Positions 46,592-58,007 of a stretch of 64,000 nucleotides of DNA are shown piece by piece. How positions within the stretch are numbered: the first letter of the stretch is position 1; the number at the start of each line of letters is the position of its first letter. The stretch is from contig ML682013.1 of assembly GCA_007922195.1 (NCBI GenBank), positions 19,496,092-19,560,091 of the forward strand, in the 5' to 3' direction. This stretch comes from Podocnemis expansa (lineage: Eukaryota; Chordata; Testudines; Podocnemididae). The translations under genes and the position numbers were made by a program. Below the pieces are notes generated by a model that saw only the letters and a program-made list of their open reading frames with translations, made no database searches and was not told where the DNA came from.

Positions 46592-47147
46592 CAGTGTTCC
46601 CTCTAAGTTGATGATGCAGCTGAACAAGTTATGGGTACACTTGGCGAGCCAGAGGGCAGCAGGAAAGAAGCCTGTTGGGGCCTGGAGAACCAGTGGGGAA
46701 CTTGCTCAGCTGCATCATCAGCTTAGAGCAGTGGTTCCCAACGTTTTTCAGGTTGGGGACCCCTTTGTAACAAAAAAAAAAAAAAAATCTTTGCAGACCC
46801 CCCAGCTGATTATGTAATCTGGCCTGCACGGGCAGACTCTGGCACGCACCAGTGGGACAGCTGGTGAGCAGTCCTGCCACCACCATTGCCCACACCACTG
46901 GGGAGCTGAGCCGTGGCAGCTGAGGTCCCCTGCTCTTGCCCCTGCTGGGGAGCTGCTGTGGCTCCATCCCCCTGCCCAGGATACAGCCACAGACGAGGAC
47001 AGGCAGTCCCGGCAGGGAGCATCAGGGCTGTAGCTGGATTCCGGCTCTGGGTAGGGAGAGGCTCTGCAGACCCCCTGCAAAGTGTCTGCAGACCTCTGGG
47101 GGTCCCAGGACCACAGGCTGGGAACCACTGGCTTAGAGGGAACATTG
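46592..47147. mobile_element. Middle hAT-type element of the nest
   Basis: The left end cagtgttccctctaagttga and the inverted right end caatgttccctctaagctga match over about 37 bp with four or so differences, once the inner insertion is removed. The right arm is interrupted at 46729-47130. No convincing 8-bp duplication is left (acactgcc before, cgctgcaa after). Confidence 0.65.
46729..47130. mobile_element. Inner hAT-type element of the nest (402 bp)
   Basis: Termini CAGTGGTTCCCAAC and (inverted) CAGTGGTTCCCAGC, with matching 'gggacccc' blocks further in. A perfect 8-bp duplication, gcttagag, lies at 46721-46728 and 47131-47138. The duplicated octamer belongs to the terminal repeat of the middle element, which proves the insertion order. 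The interior is GC-rich with an A run at 46771-46785. Confidence 0.85.
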
Positions 47148-47579
47148 CGCTGCAAATTTTAAAATGGGGGGGGGCGCGCACAAACTGATTTGCCCTGGGC
47201 CCCGCTCCCCCCTAGGGATGGCCCTGCTAGCAGCTATGTGCTGAGAAACCTAAATTTGATGCAGAAGCATTATAAGACTATTTAATAAAAATAATACTGC
47301 ATAAATCCAGTTCTACAGGTTTTCAGCACAAATTACTTGCAACACCAAAATCAATTATTTTACAAAACACATTGGCACCATATATAAATAGGTTATTGCA
47401 CAATCTTTTACAAAGAAAAACCTGAAGTAATTAATTCTTTTCAGAGTACATGAATAAAATCAGTTATATTATTTCCATTTCGCTCTCATAACCGACTGTA
47501 CTACACCTACTTTTCCCTTAGTTGGATTCAATGAGACTAAGCTTGAATGTTGCCCTTAGAATAAGAACCCTGTACAACT

Positions 47580-47665
47580 ATCATTATTTGTATCGTAGCA
47601 GTGCCTAAGAGCCCCAGTCATGGACCAGAACCCGATTGTGCTATGTGCTGTACAAACACAAAACA
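47580..47665 (+). repeat. Amniote interspersed repeat fragment ('gtgctgtacaaaca' type)
   Basis: 'cgtagcagtgcctaagagcc', 'ccagtcatggaccagaaccc' and 'gattgtgctatgtgctgtac' follow a repeat common in reptile genomes. I recognise the text but cannot name the family with certainty. Confidence 0.5.
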
Positions 47666-49164
47666 AGCAGATGGCAGACACTTCATAACGCAGATATGTC
47701 TGCTGCCCTTCCAAATGGACTGTATCCAAGTTCCAACAATCACCTATATCATTCTGAGGAGGAACTATCTTATAAAATAAATCAAGACTTGCACACCATT
47801 TGACACTGTCCAATATGTAGACTGGTTCATTTTGATTCTAGGGTAAATATAAAGGTGAGTGACTTCCTTAGGTTTTAATCATAAACTTTTGAACAATCCC
47901 ATATTACATGGAGCAATGATCTCTTCACACCTCTACCCTTCCCAACAAAAATCCTAACAATGTAGCTTCCACAATAAAAGCAAAAACAGTCGGATAAGAC
48001 TTTGGTTTTCAAAAAAAAAAAAAAAAAACAACAAAAAATACTTATTCATAAAGAAACATTTGGCAAGAAAGAATTTAACCTATTTAATAGATAAAAAGAA
48101 ATAACTTCTGAACAAACTGAGGGGCACAAGTTAATCTAGCCATTTATGCAAATATTCATTTCTGCATTAACTTGCATAATAAATGAGTAAAGCAATTCCC
48201 ATAGCAACCTCCTTCATCATAAGATGAACATGCTATCCATAAAATACAGACCATCTTCCATAAGAAATACACAAATCAAAATATAATGTGAATGTGTGTA
48301 GCTTTTACAGTTTAAAAGCCATAAATTTTCCAAGACACAGACATTTTCCAATTTCTTATGCTCATTTTGTGACTTTTTTCTATCAATCAATCACATTTTT
48401 TTGAATAAAATGGCCTTCATGAAAACACTGCAGGGCACTGTACAAATTCAGTATAAAAATAAATACTGTAAAATATTAATAGGCTAAGCTACATATTTTT
48501 GCTTTTCAAATATTAACATATATTTGAAAAAGAGGGATGACTGAACAATATATGATGAAAACACACTAGCAGGTAGAAGTTTCATCAGAAAAAGTAAGAC
48601 AGCAATAGTTCTCTGCAATATCAGTTGGTTTGCTTATTGCAGAGTACCTAAATTGTGACTTCTTAAAAATTAATGAATAATATCCCATGACAGGTCCATC
48701 CAGAAACACGGGCCTCATCCAATTACCACAGAAGTGGAGACTTCACATTGACTTCAGTGGTCACTGGACGGGGACGCCTTTTGCATAGTTATTTAACACA
48801 TGGGGAAAATGAATGTTTTCCCACCACCCATACTCAATTTCTTTGTTTGCCTGAAGCATCTGAATGCCTGTTTAAGCTCTCATCCATAGCCTACAATGCA
48901 TTATGAAGAACAGGAATTCCACCCTACCTCCCACCCCGAAAAAAGGAGGTATATCAAATGCACATAGACTCACATATAAGTTCCACAGGAAATTCACCAT
49001 GTAATATCTATTTTTAATGAATGAATCTTTTAATTTCCAGATCTCAGTATGCCATAAACAAAGGTTGCTCCTTATAGGAGACTTTACAAGATTTTTTTTT
49101 TTTTTGATCACTGCAACCAAAATGTTCATGTCTCTATGGTAACATGATGATATCTTTGTTTAAG

Positions 49165-49190
49165 CTTTTTTTTTTTTTTTTTTTTTTTTG
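49165..49190. repeat. Poly-T tract
   Basis: An uninterrupted run of more than 20 T. Confidence 0.9.
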
Positions 49191-50119
49191 GCTGAACAGT
49201 CAAATCTCCGTGCTCACTGAAATTCTCAATAACATTTTGCATTCACTGGCATGGCACTTAATGATGATGGCACAGCTAAAAAAACCAGCTGTCTCCCCAC
49301 CCCAGCCTCTCAACCAACTACCAATTGCTTTTGCAGATGGTTATACCTTTTCCCCCAAAGACAAACCAATAAGAGAAACAAATTCCATCAGTGTTCTTTA
49401 TGTAAAATATTTTCTGAGCCCAACAATAAATACCATATGCTAAATATCACTAGAAATTATTTATTTATTAGTTGTACAGCCTCAACAGAATGCTAGGTAT
49501 TTCACTGATATCCTATAAAATACTTCCACCTAATATGTGGTAAAAACACTGCAAAATATCAGACAACTTTTGAACTCAAAAAACATTCTGTTTTTAAAGT
49601 TATTTAATGCTGTAAATCTGTTTCTGATCCAAACTTACCAAAGCAAGTTTCAAAGACCTTTAGTATATTAATAATTACTATACAAGAGCATAATATACTT
49701 ATAAATAAACAATTTAAAAAGAGTCAAGACATTACAAAAGGTGATTAATTCTATCTCAAAACTTAAAGTATTCCCTGAAATCCTCAATAACTCCTCCTCA
49801 TACAGGGGAAAAAAACAGAAAAAAAAAACTGTCACAATGCTGGAACTGTCTCTAAAAGGGATTACACTACAGTAAATTGACTTTGTACCACAATGTCAAA
49901 CCATCATACATGGATGGAGTGAGAAAGTTACATAAGGAAACAAATCTCTGTTTCCAGTTTTCAAAGGGTTATTATTAAGACTAGGAAAGTTTGCTGATTA
50001 AAAATAAGAGAAAGCTGAGCATATGGAATGTAATGGAGTGAGTGTGTAAAGGACAAAAAGAAAAGGAGAAAAAAGTAAACACTGGATGCTAGCATTTAGA
50101 CAGGTGTCACCAGCAAGCA

Positions 50120-50340
50120 GGGTGAAAAGAAAAATGAAGAGATATAGGTGAGTTACATTCAGTGACAGTGGGAATAATGGAATCAGGGAGGAAGAATGAA
50201 GTAATGGAAACCAAAAATTTCAGGAGGGAAGGAAGAGAAATAAATGTTGGAGGGAAAAGAGGAATAAATGAGAGTTGGGAGAAAATGGAGAGGGAAAGAG
50301 AGAAAAAAAGGTAAAGAAGGGAAAGCAGCAAAGTGTTGTT
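50120..50340 (+). repeat. Purine-biased tract
   Basis: Long GGA/GAA/AAA-rich stretch with few pyrimidines, especially 50215-50335. No unit period. It could form triplex DNA, but nothing shows a function. Confidence 0.5.
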
Positions 50341-51630
50341 GATAAAACAAAGAAGATTGAAGTTATGCTCATGTCACTGGGATGCTGAAATTATGAATCA
50401 TTTATTTAAATCCAGCTCCCATTGCCCTGATCTCTGCTGCAACAAGGACCTGGGTGTGGAGGAGTGTTCTGCCAGCAATTCCAGGCACAGGCCACATAAA
50501 ACAGCGGTTGCATGCAGTGCATAAGAGTTTTATCGAACTCCAAGCTCCTGCTCTCCCTGATGTAAAGCTAGCCACGGTCTTCAGTGAAATACAAAACAGT
50601 TATGTTGTGAACTGTTGTCATCCTTATCTTAAAAGCCATCAGCTATTGCATAAAGGGCAACTAGAGAGATATTAACAGAGTTTCTATCAAATTATATTAA
50701 GGGTGAGATTTTCAAGATAGCTCAGCATTGGTCTAGCGCTGCTCCCAATGGAAACAGAGTTAACTGAACTCAAAACATTTTGAAAAATCCTATGCTAATG
50801 GGTTTTAGGGAGCACTTTGCAGGATCCAAAGTCAGGATTTTTGCAGTCTAACCAAATTTGCCAATATCTCATACACCTTTCAGTGGAAAGTACCAATAAA
50901 AACTAATACATACTTATTTATGACTGAGGTAAAGAGTTGTGTTAACTCTCATGGCTATAATGAGATCATTTTCCTGATTCAAGAAAGCAAGGTTTAGACA
51001 TTAAATTCTAATATTCAAAATATTCTGTAAGATACAAAGAAATTATTAAAAACAAAAGCAGGCATTAAATTGCATGGAAATTTTGCCCTTGAATAACCCC
51101 AAGCATGCATACTCTCACAGCTCTCCAAGAACAAAACAGATTCAGCCACATCTAGCAGATTTAGCACTTTATTTTTCCAGGGGTCTTCACTAATAAGGAA
51201 TTATAGTGACAATTAAATTTATACAGATAAACCCCCTGAAGCTCGGGTGCTTATCTCAATCTTGTACAAAATTCTGAGTTCTTCTTTCTACCCCTTATCC
51301 TCTCCCACCAGACTCCATAACTGACATATTTATTCTTCCTCTCAGTTATCTCATACATACATTGTACCTGATGTCACTTCCTGTTCCTCCCAATCACAGC
51401 GCAGATATCCACATTTTATTTATAGATAAAAGTCTATCTGTCACATTCCAACTTTGCTGATCAAAGAGTTATTGACTTTCTGGGGCAAATTAAAAAAGGT
51501 TTAATTTTTAATGTGTTCTCTGCCAAAATCCACTCATTGACCAAAACAATTATGACAAATGTAATTTTTCCTCCTTTGAAAGACTAAAATTAAATTATTA
51601 AAGTGTAAAGTAGATTTTATTCTGTAATAA

Positions 51631-51890
51631 AGTTGCTATCAAATACCTCCCTCAGTCTTCTCTTCTGCAGGCTAAATAAGCTTACTTCCTTCAGTCTCTC
51701 CTTGTAAGTCATGTGCCTTGTCCCCTAATCATTTCCTTTGCCCTCTGCTGGACTCTTTCCAATTTGTCCACATCTTTTTTCTAGTGGGGAGCCCAAAATT
51801 GCCCATAGTATTCCAGATGCACCCTCACTGGTGCTGAATAAAGGGGAATAATCACATCCCTCGATCTGCTGGCAATGCTCCTACTGATAC
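51631..51890 (-). mobile_element. CR1 LINE fragment, minus strand
   Basis: Reverse complement follows CR1: 'ggagcattgccagcagatcg', 'attccccttattcagcacca', 'gatgtggacaaattggaaag', 'gcctgcagaagagaagactg'. It lacks the last part of the 3' UTR and abuts the plus-strand CR1 at about 51890. Confidence 0.8.
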
Positions 51891-51899
51891 AATCCTGGG

Positions 51900-52990
51900 G
51901 CCTGTTTTGTTTAAGAACTTCATTAATGATCTGGATCAGTGGTTCTCAACCTTTTGCACGCCATGACATGCTTGGTGGCATATCATTACCCTACAGGACA
52001 CACCAGCCTACACCCCACAGGCCAAATCTACTCATCTTCCTGGCTACTGTGACATACTTACTGCTGTGTGCCAACACCGGTAAGTGTCCTGACGCTGTGA
52101 TTGAGAACCGCTGATTTGGATGATGGGATAGACTGCATGCTCAGTAAGTTTGTGGATGACGCCAAGCTGGGGGGAATGGTAGATATGCTGGAGGGTAGGG
52201 ATCAGATTCAGGGAGACCTAGACAAATTGAAGCATTGGATCAAAAGAAATCTCATGAGGTTCAACAAGGAGAAGTGCAAAGTCTTGCACTTAGGGTGGAA
52301 AATCCCATGTACTGCTACAGATTGGGGACCAACTGGCTAAGTAGCAGCTCTGTAGAAAAGGACTTGGGGATTATGGTCAACAGGACGCTGGATATGAGTC
52401 AACAGTGTGCCCTTGCTGCCAAAAAGGCCAATGGCATATTGGGCTGCATCAGCAGGAGCACTGCCAACAGATTGAGGATGTGACTATTGCCCTCTATTCA
52501 GCATTAGTGAGGCCACATCTAGAATATTACATCCAGTTTTTGGCTCCCCACTATTTAAAAAAAAAAAAAAAGATGTGGACAAATTAGACTCCAGCAGAGA
52601 GCAACAAAAATGATTATGGGCCTGGGGCACATGACTTATGAGGAGAAACTGAAGAAACTAGGCTTATCTAGTCTGCAAAATAGAAGACTGAGGGGGGATT
52701 TGACAGCAAAATTCAACTACTTGAAGGGTAGCTCCCAAGAGGAGGGAGCTAGGCTACTCTCAGCAATAATAGAGGACAGAACAATGGTTTCAGGTTGCAG
52801 CTGGGGAGGTCTAGGCTGGATATTATGAAAACCTCTCTCATTAGGAGGGTGATGAAGCACTGGAATAGGTTACCTATGGAGCTGGTGGAATTTCCATCTT
52901 TAAAAACTTTTAAGGCCCAGTTAGACAAAGATGATTTAGTGGGAGTAGTCTTTCTTTCAAGCAGGGGATTAGACTATGTGACTCCATGAG
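51900..52990 (+). pseudogene. CR1 ORF2 C-terminal remnant (reverse transcriptase)
   Basis: Before the insertion the frame reads [15 protein letters not shown]. After it come KFVDDAKLGGMVD, which is motif C with catalytic DD, then LDKLKHWIKRNLMRFNKEKC and KVLHLG (thumb side). A frame change near 52340 leads to SSVEKDLGIMVNRTLDMSQQ, AAKKANGILGCISRS and RPHLEYYIQFLAPHY. An A run at 52557-52571 breaks the next frame. The tail HMTYEEKLKKLGLSSLQNRRL matches the usual CR1 C-terminus. 5'-truncated and dead. Confidence 0.8.
51937..52113. mobile_element. hAT-type MITE inserted in CR1
   Basis: Termini CAGTGGTTCTCAAC and GATTGAGAACCGCTG are inverted repeats. The duplication is atctggat (51929-51936) and atttggat (52114-52121), seven of eight matching. 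Removing the MITE and one duplication restores the uninterrupted CR1 codon order around NDLDDG. Confidence 0.85.
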
Positions 52991-53026
52991 ATCCCTTCCA
53001 GCCGTATTATTCTATGTTTCTATGAC

Positions 53027-53400
53027 CATAACCATAGAAAATATAAGTAAATGAGATGTTTATGAGCAATCAACTCAGCTGAAAAAAGTGGGTGTGCCAT
53101 GGAATTGTCTGTCTCTAGCATGCTATGTTACTGGAAAGGGTGGGAACCACTGACATACAGGACCATTCCTTAGCTGATGACTCCCAAGGCAATCAAGTAA
53201 TATATCAGAAAAGTCACAAGTGCTAAAATAGCACCTGTGCTGAAGGTATTTGTACTGCATTAGTAGGACTGTCTCTACCAGATGGACGCTGGAATAAGCT
53301 TATTGTATCTTCAAACTCCATGCAATTCAGGAGTGTAACAAATCTGAGAGAATACAAACAAGCAAACTCCCTTCATTTAACACTAATCACTATACTGCCA
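53027..53400. other. Unassigned sequence
   Basis: No recognised feature. Confidence 0.4.
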
Positions 53401-53405
53401 GTGCC

Positions 53406-54839
53406 TGTCAGGGCTGAGCTCTGGCATCTCAAGGCTTGGTAGTTCACAGCCCCAGTGCATCTGGGCTTACAGCTTAAGTTATGACTATTTAACAATGTAA
53501 CCCTTCTGTTGAGCAGGCTGGCAGGGCAAGGGCCGGGTTCTGTATCTAGGGGTTTCCCAACGATGCAACACCACCAACTGGCTCGAGCCCCCACCCAGAT
53601 TTCTGGGAATCCTGCACTGTTCCCTGGGCACCCCAAAGGGGTAAGGCTTCCCCCACTCACAAGCACGAGTCTGAGTGTAGTAAATTAAACTTTCAATAGT
53701 AGTAAAACAAAAATGCAAAACACCAAAAAAGAGAGATCAGCACTAATCTAGGAAACTTAGGATAGAGCGAAGTTCCCAATAACCCACACCACATAACAGA
53801 ACATACAAACCTAATGGCAAAACTGGCACTGATCTGGAGAATCAATGCCAACTAGGCTCCCAACCAACCCTAAGGTACATAGGCCGCATCTTTCACGCCA
53901 GCTCTCCACTGACGCCATCTACCAGTCACTTACTCCATCCTCTAGAACAGGTTTCTCGGCTCCACTGGCTGGCCACCGGCTCCACCCTCTGGTCCCTCGT
54001 GTCACCCAGCTCACTACTCTGACCATCCGCTGGCTCCACCCACTATCCACTGGCATTGCCTTCTGGTCCCTCGTGTCACCCAGCTCGCCACTGGCCACTC
54101 TCACCATCCACTGGCTCCACTCACTGTCCATCAGCAGTGCCCTCCAGTCCCACTATCCATCAGTACTGCCCTCTAGTCCCTTGTGTCACCCAACTCACCA
54201 CTGGCTGCTCTCACCAGCTCCACTCACTAGTCACCCCATTGCTGCTCCTTTCCAGCTCAGAAAGAGAAGGATTCCCCACTGAGCTCAGCAATAGACAGCT
54301 CTCTTAGTCTTTAGCAGCTGTAAATCAGCTATTTTCATAACAAAGAACAGAATAAGCAATAGGAAGGGAGACAACCACCCCAAGCATTGAAACAATACAA
54401 CCCTTCCACTTCTGTTCTTCTCTCTTTCAGGCTGAAACATGTAGGAGCTTTTCTTACAAGTCTTTTTCTAACTAAGGGTGACTTTTCCCCTTTAACTAAC
54501 CCAGACAGATTTGAAACAAACAGAATAACAGTTCACACAAGGACAGTATTTCATATTTCCCTTTACTAGAGTTACAGATATTGATAGATTTGTGAGCAAA
54601 TTAACCCCAAATACTATTACCCACTATGCTTTGCACCCAGTATGCTAATCAGCTAATTGTGCTCTTTGTATCCATGCTAATACAGGACCCATGCAGATTT
54701 GTTGCCCCCCTTTCAGTTCAGAAGCTATTAAGCACAGCTTCTAAGCCTGCCTTACCAAAAAAAAAAAAAAAAAAACCACTTGCTTGATCCCTGGTACCTC
54801 TTTCATTCCTAATTAAGCAATGTGCACTGCTGAGTTACA
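53406..54839. mobile_element. LTR-like block (1.43 kb), tentative
   Basis: It begins TGTCAGGGCTGAG and ends GAGTTACA (TGT...ACA), flanked by gtgcc (53401-53405) and gtgca (54840-54844), four of five matching. An alternative left edge at 53462 (tgggcttaca) gives a 7-bp flank match, gtgcatc (53455-53461 and 54840-54846). Both share the right edge. No retroviral gene is inside. Length and content (a minisatellite, a poly-A run at 54759) are compatible with a solo LTR, but the call is weak. Confidence 0.35.
53970..54240 (+). repeat. Pyrimidine-rich minisatellite
   Basis: Imperfect units built on ggtccctcgtgtcacccagc, at 53991, 54065 and (as agtcccttgtgtcacccaac) 54175, separated by 'caccatccactggctccact' spacers. 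Spacing is 74 and 110 bp. It yields Ser/Pro/His-rich spurious frames on the plus strand. Confidence 0.7.
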
Positions 54840-54911
54840 GTGCATCAATGTACTCACAGAAGTAAAGCATGGTAGGCATGGACAGACCCACACAATCACA
54901 CAGCTGCGAGT

Positions 54912-55582
54912 CACCACAGAACGGATTTGTCTACACTAGCGCTTTAAGTCGATTTAAGAACCCTTAAGTCGACTTAAATAAAGCCCCATCTATATTTAGA
55001 CATTATTAAGTTGACTTAAGCAAGTGCTTAAGGCTCTTAAGGTGACTTAACAGGGCAGGCCCTGCCCCCTCCCAGCCGTGGGTGGATCGGGATAGGGCCT
55101 GATCCAGCCAGGGGGCCAGATCCTACACTAGCCCTACAGTGAGGAGTTGGGGCTGGATTAGCTGCCAGCCCCTCATTGCAGGAAGGCAGGAGCAGGTCAG
55201 AGAGAGCTCCTGCTTTTCTGTAGGCAAGGAGCAGTGCTGTTGGGATACGACAGCGCTGCTCTTTGCCTACAGACAAGCAGGAGCGCTGTCGGAACCAGCA
55301 CTCCTGCTTGCCTATACTGTCAGATTTTGACAGAGCTGCTCCTTGCCTACAGACAAGCAGGAGCACTGTGGGACCACTCCTGCCTGCCCAGTCAGGATCG
55401 GGCCCCAGGGCCCATTGGGCTCAGGGTGCCCAATCCTGACTAGGGGGCAGGGTAGGAGGAGGGGCACACTGGGGTATGTCTGTGCTCTGTCTACACAGAC
55501 ATACCGTAAAGTCGACTTAAGGTTGACTAAAAGTCAACCTTGTTAAATCAACTTCCAGGGCCCCCTGCAGTGCAGACATAGC
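54912..55582. mobile_element. Long Harbinger-like MITE with GC-rich core
   Basis: The left end 'ggatttgtctacactagc' and the right end (inverted) 'ggctatgtctgcactgcagg' are related to the MITE at 37146-37553. Subterminal TTAAGTCGACTTAA palindromes occur at both ends (about 54940-54980 and 55508-55550). Flanks are aac and aat, not a clean TWA. The core (55060-55440) is GC-rich with its own repeats. Confidence 0.55.
55200..55375. repeat. Direct and inverted repeats in the MITE core
   Basis: The phrase 'ttgcctacagacaagcagga' occurs at about 55262 and 55346 (period about 84 bp). An inverted relative, 'ctgcttttctgtaggcaagg', lies at 55210. Hairpins are likely. Confidence 0.65.
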
Positions 55583-56630
55583 CAATGTGCTAGTGCAACC
55601 TGGGCACTTTTAGAGCATCTGAACTTAACGACATTGAAAACTGCTATTTAGATATAGGCTAAATTCAAGTAATTAGATGGATTAGCTTTTATATGTTTTA
55701 ATTAAGACTTCCTAACAACAAGAGGTGAAAAGATGTAGTGAATTTCGCACCTAGTTCTAAGTTCCCCTGGCTTTCTTTCAGTACAGACATTTGTATTAAA
55801 GCTCTGCTGATGCTTCTCTGGGGACACCAGTGAACACATTCTCCATGACTGGCAGAGAGCTACAGGACTACCACACTCTTACAATGTGTCAGAACATACA
55901 GGAAGGAGGAGAGTAAAATGTTAAACAAATAAAATTAGTTAAGAAAAAACTGTTCTGGTTATTTGTCTCATTCCTGTAAGCTGATTTTATTGCATCCATT
56001 CATATCTAGCCATCCTAACTTCATTATTTTGTTTCAAGCTGTCTCTTTTTAGAGCAAAATTTAATGAACTTCTAAGGTTAAGTGTAGAACCCAAATAGCT
56101 TTACTAAAAATTGTATAATCTGAATTAAATGGCTGATCTTATAGTATTTTATCTAACTTACTACTCTGTACTAGTGAAAGGATGATATTTCACCACCTTT
56201 CTTCCCTTATGGCAGATATCATGGGGTATGTCCATCTTGCTTGCCCTGCAAACCAAAGAGTTAAAACAGACACAGACAAAAACTGTTGATTGGCAGCCAC
56301 ACAGCAGCTGGAAGGACAGAAGGGACGGGAAGAGGAAGGGTAAAGTGGCTACCAGAGGAGTGGGCAAGCTGGAGAAAAACTCCTGCCATCAAGCTACTAA
56401 ATAGCTGCCCAGAGACAACACCCCAAGAAAGGAACAAACCGACCAACTGACTGAGTAGCATTCAGAGATCCAGGGGAAGGCTGAAAAGACCACTGGCAGA
56501 GTCCATGAAACCTGATCCTCCTATATCTAGCAAAGGGGCCCTGGGCTGGAACCCAGGGGTGTGGGTAGGCCTGGGTTATCCTGACTCCTGAGCACCAGGA
56601 ATAGACTGACCACACTGATAAGCCATGGGA
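55583..56630. other. Unassigned sequence
   Basis: No recognised gene or repeat. Frames of 62-72 codons on the minus strand show no domain. Confidence 0.4.
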
Positions 56631-56637
56631 GTCCAGT

Positions 56638-56969
56638 GGCTATGCTACACTTGGCCAGATGGGGTTGTCATCGCACTAATGCATTCCCCCACAACAGGTG
56701 CACACTGAAAAAGCAACAGTAGTACAGCTTAGCCAGTGCTCCTGCATCACTGTAGCATTTTCGCAACAATGTTACTATACTAATGGTGCTATTAATCCAC
56801 TTACACAAGAGGTGGTATCTATGTTGATGGGAAATGTTCTCCTGTCCACATAGCACAGCCTACATCATAGTTTAAGACCAGCATAAGCATGAAGCTCAAA
56901 TGTATGGGTTTTTCACACCCTTGAGAGGTGCTGTTATATTGACGGAAGTTTAAAGTGTAAACCTGGCCT
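56638..56969. mobile_element. MITE of the 'ggcc...gtctacact' class, decayed
   Basis: The left end ggctatgctacacttggcc and the right end (inverted) aaggccaggtttacacttt are related inverted repeats. No clean target duplication. Non-coding. Confidence 0.4.
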
Positions 56970-56992
56970 TAGTTTCCATGACCTCACACACA

Positions 56993-57294
56993 GCCCTGGT
57001 CTATACTGCTGTGTGATTTTGGCAGCAACCAAAAGGGGATATTGAAAGTACTTAAAATACCTTGCATATCACCTCCGATCGCCTACCTTCTACATACCGT
57101 GCTGTCTTCAGTAGCCTGAGCCAGAAGGGAACCCCTTTCACCCAACTGATAGCTACTCCTTCTGCGGGGATGATCTTCCAGCATTCGGTTCCTGATTCGC
57201 TGAGTGGGTCTTCATGACCCCAATCAGTCAATCAGTGAGATCAATCTGATGGTGGCAAATTCACCGCTGTCAATGTAGACAAGTCCTCAAGGCC
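56993..57294. mobile_element. Second decayed MITE of the same class
   Basis: The left end 'ccctggtctatactgctgtg' and the right end (inverted) 'gacttgtctacattgacagc' align over about 30 bp with roughly 70% identity. No clear target duplication. Confidence 0.45.
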
Positions 57295-57699
57295 TTAACC
57301 TTTCTGATCTCTCCCTTTGTTGGTGTACCTAGTCAGATACACTAGGGATCTTTGCCAGCTCTGTTTGTCTGACTACCCTAATCTTGTTCAATCACATGGT
57401 CAAGGATATTCTCACCTCCCTCTCTTTTTCAACATTATCAAATCACATGAGCCACCACACTTACTGATGTCTCACACATATTTCATGTTTGATATGTCCA
57501 AATTCTCTGCCACTGAAAACAGATAGGGATGAAGCTTTTCTGCTTAATCTTAATAGCCAAGATGCTATTCCAGGCTTTAATTTCATCTCAGGTGTCCCAT
57601 TCATCACCTTTGGAGCCCAGATATCCATTTTTATTCTGATTTTGTGTTAGTCACCTACACAGGCATTTGAACAAGATTGTTTAATTATCAGTAAGAAAG

Positions 57700-57775
57700 C
57701 AGCCAAAGGCACCACCTGGGATTGAGGTCTCATTGTGCTAGATGCTGTACAAATACAGTCACAACCTCTAAAAAG
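57700..57775 (+). repeat. Amniote interspersed repeat fragment ('gtgctgtacaaaca' type)
   Basis: 'ttgaggtctcattgtgctag' and 'atgctgtacaaatacag' match the repeat at 47580-47665. Confidence 0.5.
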
Positions 57776-58007
57776 ACAAAATTTGACAAGATGTAGAAGA
57801 AAGGATATAACATACAATGAGCACAATCATTGTGATAACAGACATATGACCTGTCAGTTCCAATTATTTCTCAGTATTTTAGTTCTGCTTTCAATAAAAG
57901 TTTATAAAATTGCCCATGCCAATTAAAGTATTTTCTTTCGAAGACTTTGCTCAACTATTTATTTATATAAGATGATTTTTTTTTAAATACAAGTTGGCAT
58001 GCCTCAT

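Larger units (their letters stand above)
45150..47226. mobile_element. Outer hAT-type element of a three-level nest (2.08 kb)
   Basis: Termini CAGGGCCATCC and GGATGGCCCTG are exact 11-bp inverted repeats, extending to about 20 of 23 bp. Flanks are a perfect 8-bp duplication, ctagcagc, at 45142-45149 and 47227-47234. The interior holds a foldback (about 45815-45945) and a second hAT element that itself contains a third. I see no transposase frame. Confidence 0.85.
47235..51630. other. Long AT-rich unassigned stretch
   Basis: About 4.4 kb with long homopolymers (A run near 48010, T runs near 49092 and 49167) and a purine-biased segment at 50120-50340. Apart from the short repeat at 47580-47665, no gene or named element is recognised. 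Confidence 0.45.
51891..53026 (+). mobile_element. CR1 LINE, 3' portion with RT remnant, split by a hAT MITE
   Basis: It begins inside the reverse-transcriptase domain ('caatcctggggcctgttttg', encoding SILGPVLF), is interrupted by 51937-52121, and continues through the RT and the 3' UTR to the terminal 'attctatgtttctatga'. 3' landmarks include 'aagcactggaataggttacc' and 'tgactccatgagatcccttcc'. Confidence 0.9.

Noticed and set aside
46592..47147. An 8-bp target duplication for the middle hAT element
   Set aside because: The flanks acactgcc and cgctgcaa do not match; a shifted cactgc/cgctgc match is not convincing.
53845..54307. Ser/Pro/His-rich frame of 145 codons
   Set aside because: Translation of a pyrimidine-rich minisatellite.
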